The notes under the pieces: model-generated
What the model was told of the DNA's origin: nothing
Database searches by the model: none
The model's input: only the letters and a program-made list of their open reading frames with translations
Program-made: the position numbers and the translations under genes
In this document: piece after piece, positions 17,558 to 26,202 of the stretch
Position numbering within the stretch: position 1 is the stretch's first letter
How the letters are laid out: the number at the start of each line of letters is the position of its first letter
Assembly (NCBI GenBank): GCA_041920565.1
Contig: JBHGXS010000053.1
Location: 62,001 to 126,000 of the forward strand
DNA: 64,000 nt
Origin: JAGHKQ01 sp041920565
GTDB taxonomy: Bacteria; Bacillota; Bacilli; Bacillales; Bacillaceae_G
Direction of reading: 5' to 3'

Positions 17558-18913
17558 ATGGATACAGTTACATTGTCGCGAGCGTTTTTTGGAACTTCAT
17601 TGGCGTTCCATATTATTTTTGCAACGCTCGGAATCGGACTTTCTCTCATGATTTTACTGATGGAATTGATGTATCAATGGAAAAAAGACTCTGACTACTC
17701 TATCATGGCAAAGCGTTGGACAAAGGCATTTGCTATTTTGCTCGGAGTAGCCATCCCTACCGGCACTATTGTCGGCGTACAAATTTCTTTATTATGGCCG
17801 GGATTTGCTAAAATTGTCGGCCAAGTCATTTCCATTCCCTTTCAAATTGAAATTTTTGCGTTCTTTTTAGAAGCCTTGTTCATGTCTATTTATGTGTACG
17901 CAGCTGACAAATTAACACCGTTCATGCGTGTTCTTTCTTTGATTTGCGTCGTCATCGGCGCTACCGCTTCTGCCGTGCTGATTACGTCTGCCAACACATG
18001 GATGAATACACCTGCAGGTTTCTCTATGAGGGAAGACGGAGCGATTTATAACGTAAATCCATGGGAAGCATTTTTTAATCCGAGTTTTGTAACCGGTTCT
18101 CTTCACGTTGTCATTACCGCCTATGCGACAGGTGCCGCGGTTGTTGCTTCCGTAGCCGCATACAAATTATTAAAACGCAGTAAAAGCGCACGTGAAATCG
18201 CTTATCATAAAAAAGGGCTGTTTCTATCACTGATTGCTACATTTGTGACAGGGTTGCTGATGTGGGTATCAGGACACTCTTCTGCAGTGAACTTGCATGA
18301 ACATTCTCCAGAAAAGCTGGCTGCCGCTGAAGCATTGTTTGAAACGCAGTCACATGCCCCGCTTGCAATCGGAGGCTTTGTAGACCCAAAAACACATGAA
18401 GTGAAGTACGGGTTAGAAATCCCATCGCTGCTCAGCATATTGGCAGGCTTCACTCCCGATACGGTGGTAAAAGGGCTATATGAATTCCCTGAAGAAACGT
18501 GGCCGCCGTTTTACACGCACACCTTTTTTAATTTAATGGTAGGAGCAGCGGTTGTCTCGTTTGCGGCCTCCGGTCTCGCTCTGGCCTATTGTTTTTTTAT
18601 TTATAGAAAGCGACATGGTTCTTTTCCGAAATGGCTGCTATGGTCCATTACGGCGATTGGTCCGATTTCCATTCTCGGCATTGAATTCGGCTGGATTTTC
18701 AGCTGCAGCGGCCGTCAGCCTTGGACGATTTACGGGTTTCAAAAAACAACGGAAGCAGCTACCCGGGCTGACTTTGTCGGACCGCTGTTCTTCTTGTTCG
18801 TTCTTCTCTATATAGGACTTGGGGCTTTGACAATCATCGTATTGCGGACATTCTTTAGACGTCATCCTCTTGAACAAGAATTTGATACGGGGGGACATTC
18901 ACATGATGCATGA
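17558..18913 (+). CDS. cydA: Cytochrome bd oxidase subunit I
   Basis: 451 residues, the short Q-loop length of Bacillus-type CydA. N-terminal LSRAFFGTSLAFHIIFATLG with the haem b595 His, the SLWPGFAKIVGQ region, quinol-oxidation loop around 250-290, and the GRQPWTIYG motif (about 385-393). The enzyme oxidises quinol and reduces oxygen at low tension without pumping protons. SD AAGGAGACG. It overlaps cydB by 11 bp. cydC and cydD, needed for assembly in many species and adjacent in B. subtilis, are not next to it. Confidence 0.95.
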   Translation: MDTVTLSRAFFGTSLAFHIIFATLGIGLSLMILLMELMYQWKKDSDYSIMAKRWTKAFAILLGVAIPTGTIVGVQISLLWPGFAKIVGQVISIPFQIEIFAFFLEALFMSIYVYAADKLTPFMRVLSLICVVIGATASAVLITSANTWMNTPAGFSMREDGAIYNVNPWEAFFNPSFVTGSLHVVITAYATGAAVVASVAAYKLLKRSKSAREIAYHKKGLFLSLIATFVTGLLMWVSGHSSAVNLHEHSPEKLAAAEALFETQSHAPLAIGGFVDPKTHEVKYGLEIPSLLSILAGFTPDTVVKGLYEFPEETWPPFYTHTFFNLMVGAAVVSFAASGLALAYCFFIYRKRHGSFPKWLLWSITAIGPISILGIEFGWIFSCSGRQPWTIYGFQKTTEAATRADFVGPLFFLFVLLYIGLGALTIIVLRTFFRRHPLEQEFDTGGHSHDA

Positions 18914-19931
18914 GGAAAGCATTGCAATTCTGGTATTATGGGGTATTATTTTCGTTTACAGCATTTTAGGGTCCATTGATTTCGGAACCGGATTTTGGGG
19001 CATGGTGTATGCCAATCATAGCACCCTTGCCGGAAAGCTTGCCAACAAATACTTGTCTCCGACATGGGAGCTGACCAATACGATTCTCGTGTTCGTCGTT
19101 GTAGCCTTTCTCGGCTTTTTCCCGAAAGCAATGTATTCGTTGGCGACCGCCATGTTTTTGCCGGTCACATTAATTCTCCTGCTTATTGCAGTTCGCAGCA
19201 CCTTCATGGTGTTTGCCTACTCGTTGCCGCGCCATGAAAAAACATTGCGCATCATTTCCGGCATTACCGGTTTGTTGGTTCCGGCTCTCTTAATTACCGT
19301 TATACCTGTGACGCAAGGCGGATATATTGAATTTATGGATGGAAGAGAAACATTGCTGTTCGGCAAGCTTCTCACCAGCCCTTCTATCTATTGGTACATC
19401 TTGTTCGGTTTGACATCAGAATTATTTTTATCAGCGCTGTTTTTGGCAGATTTCTCGCGCGAGCAGGGTTCCGAAGAAACATACCAGGTTTATCGGCGAA
19501 ACGCTATCGTCCTCGGCCCTGCAACATTGGTGACCGCTGTTATCGCGCTCGTGACAATGGAGCCGGAAGCAGATTGGCTGCTTGATAACTTAATCAAACA
19601 ATTCCCTTTGTTTGCTATATCTATCGGATTATTCGTTATCGGTTACTCCGCACTGTGGGCGACAAACCGGTCACGCAATTCGCTTGGATTCCCTCGTCTC
19701 GCCGTGCTGGCAGTCATCGCGCAATACGGGGTTGCGAGCTATGCATACGGAGTAGCTCATTTGCCTTACCTTGTCTTCCCGAACATTACCGTATTCAACA
19801 GCTTTACAAAGCTGGAAACTTTCTATAATCTGCTCGTTTTATATGCAATTGGAATCGCTATTTTACTTCCGGGATTCGTTTTCTTTTGGAATTTGTTTCT
19901 CAAAGATCGTTCCTTTGCTCGTAATAAATAG
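18903..19931 (+). CDS. cydB: Cytochrome bd oxidase subunit II
   Basis: 342 residues from ATG 18903 inside the end of cydA, preceded by GGGGGGA; an earlier in-frame ATG has no SD. Family features: VLWGIIFVYSILGSIDFGTG at the N-terminus, WELTNTILVFVVVAFLGFFP and the C-terminal KLETFYNLLVLYAIG. It forms the heterodimer with CydA in the cytoplasmic membrane. The gene ends at a strong terminator and a 20-bp palindrome, not at cydC. Confidence 0.94.
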   Translation: MMHEESIAILVLWGIIFVYSILGSIDFGTGFWGMVYANHSTLAGKLANKYLSPTWELTNTILVFVVVAFLGFFPKAMYSLATAMFLPVTLILLLIAVRSTFMVFAYSLPRHEKTLRIISGITGLLVPALLITVIPVTQGGYIEFMDGRETLLFGKLLTSPSIYWYILFGLTSELFLSALFLADFSREQGSEETYQVYRRNAIVLGPATLVTAVIALVTMEPEADWLLDNLIKQFPLFAISIGLFVIGYSALWATNRSRNSLGFPRLAVLAVIAQYGVASYAYGVAHLPYLVFPNITVFNSFTKLETFYNLLVLYAIGIAILLPGFVFFWNLFLKDRSFARNK

Positions 19932-19934
19932 ACA

Positions 19935-19976
19935 AAGCAGCCTTTGCTCTTATGCAAGGGCTGCTTCTTTTTAATC
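19935..19976 (+). terminator. Terminator of cydAB
   Basis: AAGCAGCCTTTGC pairs with GCAAGGGCTGCTT (one G-U), followed by CTTTTT. Confidence 0.9.
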
Positions 19977-19990
19977 AAACGTTTGATTAA
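19971..19990. promoter_or_regulatory. Perfect 20-bp palindrome
   Basis: TTAATCAAACGTTTGATTAA reads the same on both strands and abuts the cydB terminator T-run. It looks like a dimer operator (TetR-type shape), but no promoter is obvious beside it. Confidence 0.45.
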
Positions 19991-20156
19991 AAAAGTAAGA
20001 TTGTAACTTTTTCTTAACCATTTTTCCGCAAACATTTTATATTCTATAAAAGATAAGACAATCTCAAGTGAAGAACCTTCCATCCCAACTATTTTCCTAA
20101 TCCTGCTTCTTCATTACAGAAGGCGCTCTTTTTATGGAACATAGTTACTGTGAATA

Positions 20157-20187
20157 AAACAAAACGCCGACATTAAATACCGGCGCT
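20157..20187 (-). terminator. Terminator of the 70-residue membrane protein gene
   Basis: CGCCG pairs with CGGCG, extended by flanking bases, with TTTTGTTTTA on the minus strand. Confidence 0.65.
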
Positions 20188-20188
20188 T

Positions 20189-20401
20189 TCATTGAACGAT
20201 ATCCTTTTGCTTTTCTTTCCATCTTCCCATCCGGAACGCACGAACGAACAGAAAAAGACCAAATGAAAAAATAAAAATAGCAACAATATAATGGAATGCA
20301 TATATCTCTTGAAATCTAACAAAAATAGTATCTATATACTTTAAAGAACTTAAGACAACCAATATGCCCAACAATATATTCATTGCTTTTTTATTCTCCA
20401 T
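20189..20401 (-). CDS. Small two-helix membrane protein
   Basis: 70 residues with two predicted membrane helices (about 7-25 and 36-55) and a basic tail FRMGRWKEKQKDIVQ. SD AAGGGGGGAT upstream of ATG 20401 and a terminator right after the stop support it. No family recognised. It faces cydB across a 257-bp spacer and diverges from the acetyltransferase gene. Confidence 0.65.
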   Translation of the reverse strand: MENKKAMNILLGILVVLSSLKYIDTIFVRFQEIYAFHYIVAIFIFSFGLFLFVRAFRMGRWKEKQKDIVQ

Positions 20402-20577
20402 GCAATCCCCCCTTATACTATCAGTTTATCATTTTTTAAATAGTAAGAAAATACAGATATCACATGTAAAATCTGGACGATCTCCCTTGTAAGAACTTTC
20501 ATTCTAAACAGGACATTTTTCCTTTTGAGTGGAAGTAAAAAGGAGAATAAAATTTTATGGGATAAGGAGGTTTTTTC

Positions 20578-21018
20578 ATGAAAACGATAAAGGAACAGAT
20601 TGTAGAATTAACGGATGAACGACAATGGTTAGAGGCGTTTCCCGTCATGAGACAACTGCGGACAGATTTAGATGAAGGGACGTATATAGAGCTGCTGAAG
20701 GAAATGACAAAAGATGGATATCGCTTGTTTGCTTTATATAACGATGCCTCCATCATTGCACTTGCAGGAGTAAGCTTGCGTACGAACTTCTACAACAAAC
20801 GCCATGTATTTGTGTATGATTTAGTAACGGATGCTGCGCATCGTTCGCAAGGGAATGGCTACAAGCTGCTGACATACATTCATGCTTGGGGAGCAGAGCA
20901 CGGTGCTGAATATGTGGCGTTGGAATCCGGTGTGCAACGCATCGATTCCCATCGGTTCTATGAAGATAAATTAGACTATACTAGATTTTGTTACTCCTTC
21001 CGCAAACAGCTTGTATAA
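20578..21018 (+). CDS. GNAT family N-acetyltransferase
   Basis: 146 residues with the GNAT acetyl-CoA loop in DLVTDAAHRSQGNGYKLL (normal RgkGxGxxLL, here RSQGNGYKLL, about 90-103) and the C-terminal HRFYEDKLDYTRFCYSF typical of this group. Substrate unknown. SD AAGGAGG 7 nt upstream of ATG. Single gene; its 3' terminator is shared with the convergent lactate permease gene. Confidence 0.85.
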   Translation: MKTIKEQIVELTDERQWLEAFPVMRQLRTDLDEGTYIELLKEMTKDGYRLFALYNDASIIALAGVSLRTNFYNKRHVFVYDLVTDAAHRSQGNGYKLLTYIHAWGAEHGAEYVALESGVQRIDSHRFYEDKLDYTRFCYSFRKQLV

Positions 21019-21039
21019 GTTTAGCCGCATTAATCATAA

Positions 21040-21085
21040 AATTGGTCGATATAATCGCGTAATTGGCCGATCTAATTAAAGACCA
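21040..21085. repeat. Two 21-bp direct repeats, ATTGGYCGAT core
   Basis: ATTGGTCGATATAATCGCGTA is followed by ATTGGCCGATCTAATTA. The 21-bp period matches the AATTGCAC clusters, but the core differs (ATTGG rather than ATTGC), so membership in the same family is uncertain. Confidence 0.45.
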
Positions 21086-21098
21086 AATAAGCCCAATA

Positions 21099-21130
21099 AA
21101 AATGCCCCGGCCAAAAGCCAGGGCGTTTTT
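21099..21130. terminator. Terminator between GNAT gene and lctP
   Basis: TGCCCCGGC and GCCAGGGCG pair with one mismatch; A-run before and TTTTT after allow use in both directions. Confidence 0.75.
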
Positions 21131-21136
21131 CGTGCT

Positions 21137-22804
21137 TTACGGAATCATCCACGTTAACCAATATGCTTGAATGTATGTAATGATACCGATGATTATGACA
21201 AAGAATAGACTATGTTTCACAGTGAAGCGGAACAAGTCGGATTCTTTTCCTACTAATCCTACAGCCGCACAAGCAACCGCGATGGATTGAGGAGAAATCA
21301 TTTTTCCTGTTACGCCGCCTGTAGTATTAGCCGCTACAAGTAGCACTTCTTTTACTCCGACTTGTTGGGCTGTAATCGCTTGCAAATTGGAGAACAATGC
21401 GTTTGCGGATGTATCGGATCCAGTTAAGAATACGCCAAGCCATCCAAGGAACGGCGAGAAGAACGGGAACAAGCCGCCTGTTGCTGCTAATGCCAGCGCC
21501 AACGTAGAAGATAGACCGGAATAGTTTGCGATGAACGCAAATCCTAAAACAAGCCCGATGGAAAGAATCGGCATTTTCAATTCGTATAATGTCTCTTTAA
21601 ACGTTTCTGCTGCTTGCTTCGCACTCATTTTTAAAATAAAGATGGAAATGATGGCCGCAATCAGAATTGCTGTACCTGTCGCAGATAGTAAGTCCAGCTT
21701 GAAAATCGCTTCGTAAGGTGTCGGCTCTTTTACAATTGGTTCCGCTTTCATTACTTGGCCGTCTAATCCCGGAACATGGATTTTCACTACAAGCTTCTCA
21801 AGCGCACCGCCCGGCAAGAACAAGTTCTTAAACGCTTGCTGGCTTCAAATGATAACCATCGCTGTTAATACGATAAACGGTGACCATGCTTTTACAATTT
21901 GTCCTCTCGTCAAGCGTTGTAAACCGGCTTGTACAGTTGCGGCTGCTTCTACTTTTGCACTCTTGCCGCCGCTGAAACGGAATGCTTCTTTCGGCTGCCA
22001 TACTTTTAAGAACAAGGATAGAGACACAAGACTCACTAATGCGGATGTAATATCCGGAAGCTCTGGTCCTAAGTATGTTGCTGTTAAAAATTGTGTGATA
22101 GAGAACGATCCGCCTGCTACCAATACTGCAGGCCATGTTTGTTTTACGCCCTTAATCCCATCCATTAAAAATACCAGGAAGAACGGCACGAATAAGGATA
22201 ATAGCGGCAATTGGTGCCCCGCCATTTGTCCGATTTTATGCGCTTCAATGCCAGTTACTTGTCCGGCAACAATAATCGGAATTCCCATTGCGCCGAACGC
22301 TACCGGTGCAGTGTTGGCAATCAAGCAAAGTCCCGCTGCGTATAATGGGTTTAACCCAAGTCCCACAAGAAGAGCCGCCGTAATCGCCACCGGTGCACCG
22401 AAGCCTGCCGCCCCCTCTAAGAACGCTCCAAACGAGAATCCGATTAAGATTACCAATAATCGTTGATCGTTTGTAATCGATAACACAGACGCGCGAATAA
22501 TATCAAATTGCCCTGTCTTAACGGAAATTTTGTACAAAAATACAGAAGTTACAATAATCCACGCAATCGGCCATAAGCCGTAAGCAAAGCCGTACACTGT
22601 TGCGGCTGCCGCCATAGTGAGAGGCATCTTATAAACAATAAGTGCAATGGCTACAGTTAATAATACAGTAATAAGTCCTGCCAAGTATCCTTTCATGCGG
22701 AACACAGCAAGCGCTAAAAAGAAAAATACGATCGGAATAAGTGCTACTGCTGCTGAAAGCCAAATGTTTCCTAACGGATTGTACACTTGAGTCCAAGTTT
22801 GCAT
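21137..22804 (-). pseudogene. lctP: L-lactate permease, interrupted by one in-frame TGA
   Basis: From ATG 22804 (SD AAGGAGAG) the frame encodes a LctP/LldP carrier of about 555 residues, normal length, with about 13 membrane helices (GNIWLSAAVALIPIVFFFLA at the start, FSFGAFLEGAAGFGAPVA about residue 115). One TGA at 21845-21847 splits it after FIVLTAMVII; the frame continues unbroken with SQQAFKNLFLPGG. Family members have Trp here, so TGG to TGA is the likely change. Lactate:proton symport would be lost unless the TGA is read through. No lutABC genes are near. Confidence 0.85.
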
Positions 22805-22888
22805 TCTTTTCTCTCCTTTTCCCTTAAATTTTATATTGTATGAGTCGACTAAGATGTCGAGCATACCTCCCTCTAATCATATGAACAT

Positions 22889-22943
22889 AAGGTCATCATA
22901 CCTTTAACAGAAAAAATAAAACGTTTTCTTTAAAACGTTTTCA
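22889..22943 (-). promoter_or_regulatory. lctP control region: inverted repeat and cre-like boxes
   Basis: AAGGT-N6-ACCTT (22889-22904) surrounds a minus-strand -10-like TATGAT. Upstream, TAAAACGTTTTC occurs twice with a 14-bp period; the second copy, TTAAAACGTTTTCA (22930-22943), differs from a cre consensus by one base. This fits a GntR/LutR-type operator plus CcpA control, by inference. Confidence 0.4.
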
Positions 22944-23020
22944 AAATGAATGGATACTCATACTTTATCATATTCTCATAGATTCGTATAGATAAGTTGT
23001 AAAAAAATTTCGGATTTTCA

Positions 23021-23050
23021 TTAAAAAAGACGGCTCTACGCCGCCTGTCT
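23021..23050 (-). terminator. Terminator after the 35-residue ORF
   Basis: On the minus strand AGACAGGCGGC pairs imperfectly with GCCGTCT, then TTTTTT. Confidence 0.6.
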
Positions 23051-23062
23051 GATTATCCTCGT

Positions 23063-23170
23063 TTATTCTTCAAGTGTAATTCTTTTCGTTTTATCTTTAG
23101 ACCGGGAACGCAAGACGCTAATGACAAAAATCGCTGCTAAAATCAAAGCGGAAATCACGGCCGCTGTCAT
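23063..23170 (-). CDS. Possible 35-residue single-helix membrane peptide
   Basis: ATG 23170 opens MTAAVISALILAAIFVISVL followed by a basic tail RSRSKDKTKRITLEE. One membrane helix is clear and a terminator follows closely, but there is no SD, and upstream codons (KISFFINV) could belong to the same frame. It may be a tiny gene or the C-terminal relic of a membrane protein. It precedes lctP on the same strand, separated by that terminator. Confidence 0.35.
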   Translation of the reverse strand: MTAAVISALILAAIFVISVLRSRSKDKTKRITLEE

Positions 23171-23239
23171 AACATTAATAAAAAAGGATATTTTTTACAC
23201 CAGTCGAATTAGTAGTATTGGAAAAAGGAGGGAGTTAAA

Positions 23240-23716
23240 ATGAATCATGAAGTGTTGTTAAATCAAATTGATTTTGTACGGAAAGTGACGCTGAAAGTAT
23301 TGAAGGATGTAACGGAAGAAATGGCGGATATTGTTCCAGAAGGGTTCAATAATTCGATTCGCTGGAACATCGGCCACATTTTCATCGATCAATACATGTG
23401 GCTGTACTTTAAAATTCCGGATGAATTAAAGCTGCCGGATCAGTATAAAGAACTGTTTGGATTTGGAACAAAACCGGCAGATTGGAAAATCCAGCCTCCT
23501 TCACTGGAGGAACTAAAAGCATTGCTTCGGCAACAACCTGTACACATACGCCAAACCTTCGGGCACCGTTTGGATGAAAAGCTGATAGAACCGACGGAAT
23601 TAGGGATGAGCACCATCGGTGAGGTCATTCCGCGTACGCTTTATCATGAGGGGTTACATGTCGGAACCATTCTTTCCATCAAAAAAGTGATTCAAGCGCA
23701 GCACCTAATAAAATAA
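23240..23716 (+). CDS. DinB-like (YfiT) family protein
   Basis: 158 residues forming the four-helix DinB fold. The metal-binding His residues are visible in RWNIGHIFIDQ (about H47) and HEGLHVGTI (about 137-141). DinB superfamily members bind a divalent metal; many act as thiol-dependent transferases (bacillithiol), though this one's role is unknown. SD AAAGGAGGGAG. Monocistronic; its terminator is shared with the convergent ArsB-like gene. Confidence 0.85.
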   Translation: MNHEVLLNQIDFVRKVTLKVLKDVTEEMADIVPEGFNNSIRWNIGHIFIDQYMWLYFKIPDELKLPDQYKELFGFGTKPADWKIQPPSLEELKALLRQQPVHIRQTFGHRLDEKLIEPTELGMSTIGEVIPRTLYHEGLHVGTILSIKKVIQAQHLIK

Positions 23717-23753
23717 AAAATGACTACCGCCTTCTGGGCAGTAGTCATTTTTA
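23712..23753. terminator. Bidirectional terminator
   Basis: AAAATGACTAC pairs with GTAGTCATTTT around an inner CC/GG step; it serves dinB-like (+) and arsB-like (-) genes. Confidence 0.85.
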
Positions 23754-25118
23754 GTTGAAAAACCACTCAATCCAATAATATAAGCACAGCAGCGTAAATA
23801 AAACAGTAGGAGGTATCACGATAATTGTAATTTTTACATACTCGCTCCAGCGAATGCGCACCTTTTCCCTTCGTAAAATGCCCATCCAAATCAAGGTTGC
23901 AAGCGTTCCGACCGGAAGGAGCAGGGATCCGATGTCACTTCCGATAATATTGGCCAGATACATCGTTTTCAGAGTAATAGGGTCGAGACCCATCTCCGTT
24001 AACGTGATGGTTCCGATCATCAAAGCAGGATGGTTATTAAATATGTTGGATAGAATGGACAATGTGCTTCCCATAATGACACTCGCATAAAATAAGTTTT
24101 TTGATACAATCGGCTCCAATATATGCACAAGAAGCTTTGTCAATCCGATGTTGTGCAAACCGAAAATAAGCACATACATCGCAAACGCAAAGACAAGGAT
24201 TTGCCATGGTGTTTTACGCAAAATATCAGAGGGGTTTTGACGCAAATGATACCATCGCCATGCTAACAGCACCAAGGATCCGATAATCGCAACCAATTCA
24301 ACAGGAATACCATAATAAGAAGCAACAAACAAACCGACTCGTATACCTAGGACGAAAAACAGAATGTTCCTCATAAATTTGGTGTGCGTATGCTTTGGCT
24401 TGCGGGACAGCTTCGTCTGGAGCGGATGATAATGGGGGGTATGCAATAATTCTTGCGGCTCCACTTGGCTCTTTGTGAGCTTCTTCGGTATATCTTTATA
24501 AAATGTAAAAAACAGAAGCGTCAGTAAAAACAGAAGTCCTAATGTGACCGGTACAAACATCATGGCTGTATAAGTGTACAAGTCCATATCGACAATCTTT
24601 AAAGCAATCAAATTGACGATATTGCTGACACCGATTGGAGCACTCGAAGCTGTTGCAATTAAAGCTCCGCTCAATAAGTAAGGGATTTTCTGATGGGGCT
24701 TCAGCTTTAAATGCCTAAGGAGAAGAAGCAAAATAGGCGTTGTGATCAAGATGCTTCCATCATTATTAAAAAACATTGTCATAAAAAAGCAAAGTAAATT
24801 TGTATACCAAAACAGACGAATACCGGATCCTTTAGACCAATTCACTAAAAAGGCAGCTGCCCAATGAAAGAATCCGAAGCTCTCCAGCACAACAGCCATG
24901 ACAATGGTCGCAATGATAGTAAGAGCGGCTCCGCTCACTTTTTCGCCTATCTCTGCAAGGTCCGCAATGGAAACCGTGCCGCTCATCAAAACGAGAATAG
25001 CCCCGACAGAAGCAGGAATTGCTTCATTTATCCCCTTTGGACGCCAAAAGATAACGAGCATGGTTGCAAGAAAAGCTAGAATGGTAATAACAGATTGTGA
25101 GTCGAGCAAATTGTTCAC
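23751..25118 (-). CDS. ArsB/SLC13-type anion transporter
   Basis: 455 residues, about 11-12 membrane helices, two-fold repeat of the ion-transporter superfamily: FFNNDGSILITTPI (about 117) in the first half and FNNHPALMIGTITL (about 365) in the second, which line the substrate site. The overall sequence resembles ArsB-type arsenite carriers and B. subtilis YdfA. No arsR, arsC or arsA gene lies nearby, so arsenite may not be the physiological substrate. Starts at GTG 25118 after GGAAGAGA. Confidence 0.8.
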   Translation of the reverse strand: MNNLLDSQSVITILAFLATMLVIFWRPKGINEAIPASVGAILVLMSGTVSIADLAEIGEKVSGAALTIIATIVMAVVLESFGFFHWAAAFLVNWSKGSGIRLFWYTNLLCFFMTMFFNNDGSILITTPILLLLLRHLKLKPHQKIPYLLSGALIATASSAPIGVSNIVNLIALKIVDMDLYTYTAMMFVPVTLGLLFLLTLLFFTFYKDIPKKLTKSQVEPQELLHTPHYHPLQTKLSRKPKHTHTKFMRNILFFVLGIRVGLFVASYYGIPVELVAIIGSLVLLAWRWYHLRQNPSDILRKTPWQILVFAFAMYVLIFGLHNIGLTKLLVHILEPIVSKNLFYASVIMGSTLSILSNIFNNHPALMIGTITLTEMGLDPITLKTMYLANIIGSDIGSLLLPVGTLATLIWMGILRREKVRIRWSEYVKITIIVIPPTVLFTLLCLYYWIEWFFN

Positions 25119-25264
25119 TCTCTTCCTAATATTCCGTTTAAAAAATAAACTCTTTTCCTTATATGGTATTCATCTTGCTAGGAAAAGTAATAGATATTCG
25201 TCCCTCTTGTCCAAAATGTGCTGTACTCTCAATGACAATCCAACTGCCACCTAATCTATTTAAC

Positions 25265-25292
25265 GAAAAAAAGCTCTCATAAAAGAGAGCTT
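25265..25292 (-). terminator. Terminator of the frameshifted gene at 25.3-25.9 kb
   Basis: AAGCTCTC pairs with GAGAGCTT; the minus strand continues with TTTTTTT. Confidence 0.8.
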
Positions 25293-25327
25293 CATTATGC
25301 TAATAGGTATCCCCTGTTCCCTTCTGT

Positions 25328-25889
25328 TTAGCGTCTGCGTCCCAAGTACAATCTTTGCCACGCCTTATCGATGTCTTCCTGCACCGCCATTGGTGCTTTT
25401 TTAGCGTCTTCTTCTCCTTTTTCGAAACAATCGTTTTCTTTTCGTATTTAACACATCTACTATAATATGCAGCGCACTCGCGCCCATCACCCCAACAACA
25501 AAGCTGAATATGAGCCCCTTATTCGCCTCAGTTATGTTCACCAATTCCCCATTCAATACTGTTTTATTAACGAGATAAAGCACTGGGGACAATACAAGCA
25601 GCAAATATAGCAAACGAATGAAATCTCCGATAATCAGGGTATGTGTTAAAAACGAGCGGTGCGGCATGATGATTTGATACGGATACCATAACAGCCGCAG
25701 CATCCCCCATTTTCGATACGACGCACTGTGAATGTCCAAATCCGGACTTAAAAAATATGTACCAACCACAAACCCTATCGTAAAAAGGAGAAGAAAGCTC
25801 TTGCTTGTATACCCGTATGAGAATAACAGTACAACAACAATGGGCAACGCTATTAAGTTTAATTTTGTATGAGTTTTTCCAGATGGCAT
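25328..25889 (-). pseudogene. YmaH/DUF2227-like metal-binding membrane protein, frameshifted
   Basis: From ATG 25889 (SD AAGAGG) the frame gives MPSGKTHTKLNLIALPIVVV, DLDIHSASYRKW, MPHRSFLTHT and HIIVD, a small integral membrane protein with Asp/His metal ligands. The frame then decays to KRKRLFRKRRRRR and stops at 25401. One base further on, another frame encodes CFEKGEEDAKKAPMAVQED and DIDKAWQRLYLGRRR before a stop at 25328 and a terminator, which looks like the true C-terminus. One extra A in the minus-strand run ACGAAAAGAAAACG explains this. Confidence 0.65.
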
Positions 25890-25994
25890 AATCCTCTTCC
25901 TTATGATTAACATGTTTGAATCTTCATTTTCTCAGCATTTTCGGATGTTGGCAAGACGTTTTTTTATAGCTTGCCGCCTTTCTACAGGCTGAAT

Positions 25995-26050
25995 TTTACA
26001 TCATCTGAACCTCCCCCCGCTTGCTCGCGTTCGCTCCTAGAAGTGGGGGC
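25995..26050. mobile_element. Solo right end of an IS200/IS605-type element
   Basis: TGAACCTCCCCCCGCTT then AGAAGTGGGGGCTTCTCGC: the G-rich GAAGTGGGGGCTTC motif with an imperfect hairpin resembles IS605/IS1341-type right ends, and recurs at 37.5 kb. No transposase is present. The rest of the 25.9-26.2 kb spacer shows no gene. Confidence 0.45.
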
Positions 26051-26175
26051 TTCTCGCTTGAACATGATAAATCATTAACCTTTAAAAAGCTGCTGCATAT
26101 AATGCGGTATATCCTTTGATACATCACAAGGATTACAGACAAACATCTCTTTTTGCTCAAAGTACTCTCCTCACA

Positions 26176-26202
26176 AAAGAAGAGCAGCACCTCGGCTGCT
26201 CT
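26176..26202 (-). terminator. Terminator of metNIQ
   Basis: AGAGCAGC (26181-26188) pairs with GCTGCTCT (26195-26202); TTCTTTTG follows on the minus strand. Confidence 0.85.

Noticed and set aside
21845..21847. Selenocysteine recoding at the lctP TGA
   Set aside because: Family members have Trp, not Cys or Sec, at this place and no SECIS-like hairpin was seen next to it.
25996..26190. 64-codon minus-strand frame
   Set aside because: It overlaps the IS605-like end, has no SD and no protein-like features.
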